Source: CAZDGB01 sp964504645 (GTDB taxonomy: Bacteria; Planctomycetota; Planctomycetia; Planctomycetales; Planctomycetaceae). Taken from it: DNA of 11,801 nucleotides. The position numbers and the translations under genes are program-made. The stretch lies in the NCBI GenBank assembly GCA_964504645.1, contig CAZDGB010000237.1:1-11801 (forward strand), in the 5' to 3' direction. The notes under the pieces were generated by a model that saw only the letters and a list, made by a program, of their open reading frames with translations, searched no databases and had not been told where the DNA came from. This document shows positions 7,964 to 11,801 of this stretch, one piece after another. Within the stretch, counting starts at the first letter, position 1, and each line of letters begins with the position of its first letter.

Positions 7964-9853
7964 ATGGCAGTGACGCTGACGGTTTCGGAGATTCGGCAGG
8001 CCTTGATGCACGCCGGCGGACGGACGGGCGACGGCGCCGCATCATGCGCGGCGATCGGCACGTTATTTCATCAAGTTCTCGGCGAACTCTTGCGAGGCGA
8101 TTCGCCGTGCAACCTGGAAGCGTCCCTGCGCGATCTCGACGCCGATCTCGCCGAGTGGAAAACGCATCTCAAGCGGCAAGCGTACGACCAGTTGCTCGGC
8201 CCGCTCCTCACGCGACAGGCGGCGGCGTTGCAATCGCAAGGGGAGAAGGTGCTGCATCTGTGGACAGCGGTGCAAGCGGCCTGCGATTTTCTGGCCGACG
8301 TCTGGTGGGACATCACCAACCAAGGCCGCAAACCGGTCGATCAGAGCCAGTGGCTGTCCGCCGAACAGCAGATTCTGTGCGAAGTCCGGCGTCCGCAGTG
8401 GCGCGAGCCGGTCGCCATTCTTGGCCAGCCTGATGCGGTGCTGCGCGTGCCGAAGAACAATCACTGGTGCGTGTTGGAATGGAAGCTGGGCCGGGCCGCG
8501 CCGGACGTCGATCTCGGGCAGGCTTGCCTGTATCACCTGATCTTAAGCCGCACATCGGAGACAAACGGCCGCTCGGCGCTGGCCGTCATCAACTTCCGAC
8601 CGGAACTCGACGAACGACCGTTCACCGCGGAGCAATTAGCCGGAGTTCAGGAAAAACTGCTCGATTTAATCGGCCGACTCGCGGGAGTCGCCAGTGAGAG
8701 GACTATAGCGAAAACGGAGACTTCGAGACTAACCCCAGCCCCAGCCGAGATGCCGGCAAAGAATCCACCATGGACGGCGGAGCTGCGCGAGACGTTGCTC
8801 AAAGTCTTGCGGGAATTTGGCGCACCATGCCGGGAGATCAAGCCGCCGGTTGTCGGGCCGGCGTTCGCCCGGTTCTTCGTGACGCCGGAACGCGGCGTTG
8901 CCGCGCGGAAGGTGTTGAATCAGGCGGACCAGCTGCATCTGCGGCTGAAGCTCGAATCGCCGCCGAACATGGACATCCTGGATGGAGCCGTCGCCATCGA
9001 TCTGCCGCGGCCCGACCGCGAGTTGATTCCGTTTTCGAAATTGGAGGCGCATTTCCAGGAGAGTGATGCGGCCGGCGGTTGCTCGCGAGTGCCGATCGGC
9101 GTCGATTTTAACGGCCGCTGGCAGTTCTGCGACTTGTCGGCGTCGGAAAGCGCTCATCTGCTCGTCGTCGGCACGCCGGGTAGCGGCAAGAGCCAATGGC
9201 TGCGCGTCGCTGTGTCTTCGTTGCTGCGCACGAACAGCCCCGCGACATTGCAACTCCTGCTGATCGACCCGAAACAGAATGCTTTCCAGTTCGCACACGG
9301 ATCGTCCTACTTGCGCCGCCCCATCGTCGTTCCCGGCGATGACGAGAGCACCACGGAAATTCTCGGCGGTCTGATCGACGAGATGGATCGTCGCTACGCG
9401 CTCTTCAGCCAGGCCAATGCCCAATCGCTGATGAGCTATCGGCATCAAACCGGCGAAACGTTGCCGCGCATCGTCTGTGTCTGCGATGAATACGCGGATC
9501 TCTTGCTGCACGCCGAAACGACGGAAAGCAACGCCGCGCGGAAGGAGATCGAAAAAGCATTCCAACGTCTGGCCGGCAAAGGCCGCGCGGCGGGCGTGCA
9601 TCTGATCCTGGCCACGCAATATCCGAGCCGGAAAATCATCACTTCGGCGATCCAGGCGTCCATCGGGGCCAAAGTCGCGCTGCGGGTGTCGTCGGCGCTC
9701 GAATCCCGCGTTGCGCTGGCTCGCGCCGGCGCCGAACGTCTGCTCGGCAACGGTGATTTGCTCTATCAATGCATCGGCGACCCGGTCCGGTTGCAAGGAG
9801 CGTGGCTGCCGGAGTCCGAGGAGTGTCTGGTCGGTGCAGCGAATCGAGAATAG
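7964..9853 (+). CDS. Operon gene C: RecB/Cas4-type nuclease fused to FtsK/SpoIIIE DNA translocase
   Basis: The 629-residue protein joins two complete enzyme modules. Residues 1-245 carry every motif of the RecB/AddB/Cas4-type PD-(D/E)XK nucleases: GTLFH (Gly32, His36), GQPDA (Asp157), EWK (Glu172, Lys174) and QACLY (Gln186, Tyr190). A Pro/Thr-rich linker (about 246-268) follows. Residues about 270-380 resemble the FtsK alpha domain, then the motor: Walker A GTPGSGKS (403-410), Walker B VCDEYADLLL (Asp508, Glu509), and the FtsK-typical GRAAGVHLILATQYPS and LLGNGDLLY. There are no membrane helices and no gamma domain, so this is not the divisome FtsK. It should form a ring that pumps dsDNA and cuts it, in principle like HerA with NurA. 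The start is at 7964; the frame is open upstream to 7766 but overlaps gene B. Only a weak AGG precedes the start, so coupling to gene B is likely. Confidence 0.93.
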   Translation: MAVTLTVSEIRQALMHAGGRTGDGAASCAAIGTLFHQVLGELLRGDSPCNLEASLRDLDADLAEWKTHLKRQAYDQLLGPLLTRQAAALQSQGEKVLHLWTAVQAACDFLADVWWDITNQGRKPVDQSQWLSAEQQILCEVRRPQWREPVAILGQPDAVLRVPKNNHWCVLEWKLGRAAPDVDLGQACLYHLILSRTSETNGRSALAVINFRPELDERPFTAEQLAGVQEKLLDLIGRLAGVASERTIAKTETSRLTPAPAEMPAKNPPWTAELRETLLKVLREFGAPCREIKPPVVGPAFARFFVTPERGVAARKVLNQADQLHLRLKLESPPNMDILDGAVAIDLPRPDRELIPFSKLEAHFQESDAAGGCSRVPIGVDFNGRWQFCDLSASESAHLLVVGTPGSGKSQWLRVAVSSLLRTNSPATLQLLLIDPKQNAFQFAHGSSYLRRPIVVPGDDESTTEILGGLIDEMDRRYALFSQANAQSLMSYRHQTGETLPRIVCVCDEYADLLLHAETTESNAARKEIEKAFQRLAGKGRAAGVHLILATQYPSRKIITSAIQASIGAKVALRVSSALESRVALARAGAERLLGNGDLLYQCIGDPVRLQGAWLPESEECLVGAANRE

Positions 9854-9922
9854 TCCCTCGTCGCTCTGCGTGCCGATATTGAGAACAGGAACTCTCCAGC
9901 CGAATCCAGGGAAGGGCCGACG

Positions 9923-10594
9923 ATGTTCTGTTCGGAATGCGGCGTGAAGGCGAGCGGCAAATTTTGCCACCAGTGCGGCAGCCGGCTGCATTCTGCCGAT
10001 GACGTCCTGACATTGCCCGAGCAGGACGTGCCGGTCGACGTCGTCGATTGGGAACACGACGCGCGGTACGACACAATCATCCGCGTCGAGGCGGTGCGGA
10101 CCGTCATCGCCGGCCACGCGGCCAGCGCTCCGCAAGGACTGTCGGGCGAGAAGATTTTGGCGCTGTACGATAAGTTCATGTCGTCGCCAGTGCCGCTGGA
10201 AAGCCTGGCGGAAATCGTACAGCCGCTCTACGAATCATGGGGCATCCGCACCGGCAAGGAGCGGATGGAAGTCATCGACGCCCCGATCGGCCGGGCGATC
10301 GCGCGGGCGCTTTGCTCGCTGGCGAAGCATGCCCAGACGTTTCAGCACGCCAAGCAACAGGATTCCGGCTGCATCCTGACGGCGGAACTGCCGTCGTCGG
10401 TCTGCGCCCTCAAAGGACGCTTGACGGTCTCTCTGACGAAACGAGACCACCGAACAAACGTCGCAGCATCAACGTACATTCCCGGCCAGATGTACGACTG
10501 GGGCAAGAGCCAGCGCTGCCTGGAGGTATTGTTCGGGGATTTGCGTTCCGAGATGGGGTTGCCGGCTGGAGAGATCCACCGGCAAGTGGCGTAG
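9923..10594 (+). CDS. Operon gene D: zinc-ribbon protein of unknown function
   Basis: This 223-residue soluble protein starts with a compact zinc ribbon, MFCSECG...FCHQCG, with Cys3, Cys6, Cys15 and Cys18. An acidic linker follows (about 30-55). A helical section (about 70-140) leads to a C-terminal beta-rich domain with the pattern LPSSVCALKGRLTVSL and GQMYDWGKSQRCLEVLFGDL (ending near 207). I recall similar Zn-ribbon proteins with a GQxxDWGKS motif in planctomycetes but know no assigned function. AGGGAAGGG at 9908-9916 supports the start. The gap to gene C is 69 bp with no obvious terminator, so co-transcription is plausible but less certain than for A-B-C. It may be an accessory subunit or simply a neighbour. 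A GC-rich hairpin follows 14 bases after the stop. Confidence 0.82.
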   Translation: MFCSECGVKASGKFCHQCGSRLHSADDVLTLPEQDVPVDVVDWEHDARYDTIIRVEAVRTVIAGHAASAPQGLSGEKILALYDKFMSSPVPLESLAEIVQPLYESWGIRTGKERMEVIDAPIGRAIARALCSLAKHAQTFQHAKQQDSGCILTAELPSSVCALKGRLTVSLTKRDHRTNVAASTYIPGQMYDWGKSQRCLEVLFGDLRSEMGLPAGEIHRQVA

Positions 10595-10608
10595 TCGGTG
10601 AAATCAAA

Positions 10609-10628
10609 CGCGGGGGTGCGACCCCGCG
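10609..10628 (+). terminator. GC-rich hairpin after gene D
   Basis: CGCGGGG (10609-10615) pairs with CCCCGCG (10622-10628) around a 6-base loop, 14 bases after the stop of gene D. There is no T tract behind it, so it is at best an atypical or Rho-assisted terminator. It may instead be the first element of the hairpin cluster. Confidence 0.4.
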
Positions 10629-10669
10629 GCTTCCGGCTCGTTGGAAACGCGCCCACGTCGCAGGTGTGC

Positions 10670-10686
10670 CACTGGCTCCGCCAGTG
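10670..10686. repeat. REP-like palindrome, CACTGGC/GCCAGTG
   Basis: CACTGGC (10670-10676), loop TCC, GCCAGTG (10680-10686) form a perfect 7-bp stem. I recall near-identical palindromes (TGTGCCACTGGC...GCCAGTG) dispersed in planctomycete intergenic DNA, so this is probably a copy of a REP-like repeat. Only one copy is in the window. Confidence 0.5.
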
Positions 10687-10699
10687 CTGTTCTCGCTTT

Positions 10700-10713
10700 C
10701 TCGCTGATGCGAG
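10700..10713. repeat. Short inverted repeat CTCGC/GCGAG
   Basis: CTCGC (10700-10704), loop TGAT, GCGAG (10709-10713). It is a weak 5-bp stem, listed because it sits between two stronger hairpins. Confidence 0.3.
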
Positions 10714-10746
10714 CGTTCGTCAGATGTCATTTCATCGACAGGCCTT

Positions 10747-10767
10747 CCAACCAAACTGCTTGGTTGG
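10747..10767. repeat. Perfect 8-bp inverted repeat CCAACCAA/TTGGTTGG
   Basis: CCAACCAA (10747-10754), loop ACTGC, TTGGTTGG (10760-10767). It is a perfect stem with AT content unlike the GC-rich hairpins beside it. No T tract follows. Confidence 0.5.
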
Positions 10768-10778
10768 CGCGAAGCGCA

Positions 10779-10818
10779 CGGCGGGCTGACGCCGCGCCGC
10801 TCGCCTGGAGGCGGCGCG
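10779..10818. repeat. Paired GC-rich inverted repeats
   Basis: CGGCG (10779-10783) pairs with CGCCG (10790-10794) around GGCTGA. Overlapping it by two bases, CGCGCCGC (10793-10800) pairs with GCGGCGCG (10811-10818) around a 10-base loop. The two stems share bases 10793-10794 and could not both form completely. The string GGCGGGCTGACGCCG resembles repeats I recall from planctomycete spacers. Confidence 0.45.
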
Positions 10819-10870
10819 TTAAAATCGCCACGCTTGTTGCCGGTTGACAACGTAAACTGCGCAAAATTTG

Positions 10871-10899
10871 TTGACGCACTGCAACCTGTGACGTAGGGT
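10871..10899 (+). promoter_or_regulatory. Weak candidate promoter for the response regulator
   Basis: TTGACG (10871-10876) and TAGGGT (10894-10899) are 17 bases apart, matching consensus at 5 of 6 and 3 of 6. The perfect TTGACA upstream (10844-10849) has no acceptable -10 partner. The resulting leader would be about 200 bases long, which lowers confidence. Confidence 0.25.
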
Positions 10900-11101
10900 T
10901 CTCTACCCTCAGACCACAGCTCCCAGCGACTCCCGGGAATTCCTTGGAACCCGCACAGCACGATGCTGGCGAGTTCGCAGTTTTCCCGGCGATCGGCATA
11001 TCGGCGTCTTGCTCGGCCTGCCCCGGCCCACAGCGATTTCGTCGAGATGGCCTCCGTGTGTTCGGTTTCCAACCCGAGACACTTGAGAGAGTCGCCGTAT
11101 C

Positions 11102-11801
11102 ATGATTCATGGTTCGCTGCTTGTCGTCGATGATGATCGTCCGTTGCTCGAATCGATGGCCGACTATCTCCGCAGCCTGGGACACCGCACGGAAACGGCG
11201 ACCACCTGCAAGGACGCCATGACCCGCATGAAGGAATATCCCTTCGACGCGGTCCTCTGCGACGTCAATCTCCCGGACGAAGACGGCTTCCAACTCTTGG
11301 AATGGGCCGAGAAAAGCGTGCCTGAAACGGAAGTGCTGTTGCTGACGGGCTTCGGCACCATCGAGAACGCCGTCGAAGCGATCCGCATGGGAGCGTTCGA
11401 CTACCTCACGAAGCCGATCATCGAAGACGAGCTCAATTTTTCGATTCAACGCGCGCTCGGCAAACGCCAGATCGTCGCGGAAAACAAATCGCTGCGGGCG
11501 CAGCTCAATCAGCGCTTCGGCATGGGGAACATCGTCGGACACGATTACCGCATGCTCAAAATGTTCGACCTCATCGAGAGCGTCGCCGACACCAAGACGA
11601 CGGTGCTGGTCCTCGGCGAAAGCGGGACCGGCAAGACAATGACGGCCCGGGCCATACATCAGATGTCGAGCCGCCGCGACAAACCGTTCGTGGAAGTCGC
11701 CTGCGGCGCCCTGCCCGATTCGCTCTTGGAAAGCGAACTCTTCGGCCACGTCGCCGGAGCCTTCACCGGTGCCAATCACGACAAGATGGGAAAATTCCTG
11801 C
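11102..11801 (+). CDS. NtrC-family sigma-54-dependent response regulator (partial)
   Basis: The first 233 residues of an NtrC-type activator are present; the rest lies beyond the window. The receiver domain (about 5-118) has the acidic pocket Asp10-Asp11-Asp12, phosphoacceptor Asp54 (LCDVNLP), Thr82 and Lys104 (LTKP). A coiled linker (about 120-140) leads to the AAA+ domain with Walker A GESGTGKT (172-179) and the sigma-54 contact loop GAFTGA (219-224). When phosphorylated it should form a ring that remodels sigma-54 polymerase. No partner kinase is visible in the window. The start at 11102 is preceded by only a weak purine stretch (GAGAGAG). There is no sign of a functional link to the A-D genes, from which it is separated by 507 bp. 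Confidence 0.93.
   Translation, partial: MIHGSLLVVDDDRPLLESMADYLRSLGHRTETATTCKDAMTRMKEYPFDAVLCDVNLPDEDGFQLLEWAEKSVPETEVLLLTGFGTIENAVEAIRMGAFDYLTKPIIEDELNFSIQRALGKRQIVAENKSLRAQLNQRFGMGNIVGHDYRMLKMFDLIESVADTKTTVLVLGESGTGKTMTARAIHQMSSRRDKPFVEVACGALPDSLLESELFGHVAGAFTGANHDKMGKFL

Larger units (their letters stand above)
10595..11101. other. 507-bp spacer with hairpin cluster and response-regulator leader
   Basis: No convincing gene is found here; open frames on both strands lack family features. The left part (10609-10818) holds a chain of short perfect inverted repeats, listed separately. The right part (10820-11101) has TTGACA at 10844-10849 and TTGACG at 10871-10876, a 5-bp palindrome AGGGT/ACCCT (10895-10899 with 10905-10909) and then about 190 bases in which I see nothing specific before the start codon at 11102. 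Confidence 0.6.

Noticed and set aside
7964..9853. Gene C as the cell-division FtsK
   Set aside because: There are no N-terminal membrane helices and no gamma winged-helix domain; a nuclease domain replaces the N-terminus.
8729..10135. A 468-codon open frame on the minus strand
   Set aside because: It is antisense to the FtsK motor domain and gene D, whose motifs are unmistakable on the plus strand; the minus-strand product has no family features.
10727..11779. A 350-codon open frame on the minus strand through the spacer and response regulator
   Set aside because: The portion over the response regulator is a shadow of a clearly conserved receiver and AAA+ domain; the spacer portion shows no motif or credible start.

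Overview
The window looks like chromosomal DNA from a GC-rich bacterium, most probably a planctomycete of the Pirellulales/Gemmatales type. I infer this from the style of the proteins, weak Shine-Dalgarno use at several starts, large spacers, and intergenic palindromes like those I recall from planctomycete genomes. No 16S rRNA or other definitive marker is present, so the assignment is an inference.

Left part (1-3619): the window opens inside a phosphohexomutase (phosphoglucosamine/phosphomannomutase type, minus strand, C-terminal half outside the window). It is divergent from a tandem-GNAT acetyltransferase. A 335-bp spacer with a candidate promoter then leads into a full-length dnaA with all AAA+ and domain IV signatures. 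Middle (3639-4811, minus strand): a stand-alone LigD-type 3'-phosphoesterase gene of visibly lower GC, convergent with dnaA, then a strong bidirectional terminator, then a one-piece tmRNA gene (ssrA) with a 15-residue tag.

Right-centre (5083-10594, plus strand) holds the most interesting content: a tight set of genes that I cannot match to a named system. In order they are A, a ~300-aa protein that looks like tandem winged helices; B, a 651-aa STAND/Orc-like P-loop ATPase; C, a 629-aa protein that fuses a complete RecB/Cas4-type PD-(D/E)XK nuclease to a full FtsK/SpoIIIE alpha-plus-motor module without membrane segments; and D, a 223-aa zinc-ribbon protein. A-B-C are separated by 2 and 20 bp and must be co-transcribed; D follows after 69 bp. 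The layout suggests DNA binding/loading (A, B) plus a translocating nuclease (C), conceptually like HerA-NurA in one polypeptide. The role (phage/plasmid defence or DNA-end processing) is not shown by the sequence.

Right end: a 507-bp spacer carries a dense cluster of hairpins, then the start of an NtrC-type sigma-54 response regulator that runs off the window. The shared theme of dnaA, LigD-PE and the A-B-C genes is DNA transactions, but only A-B-C(-D) has operon structure.
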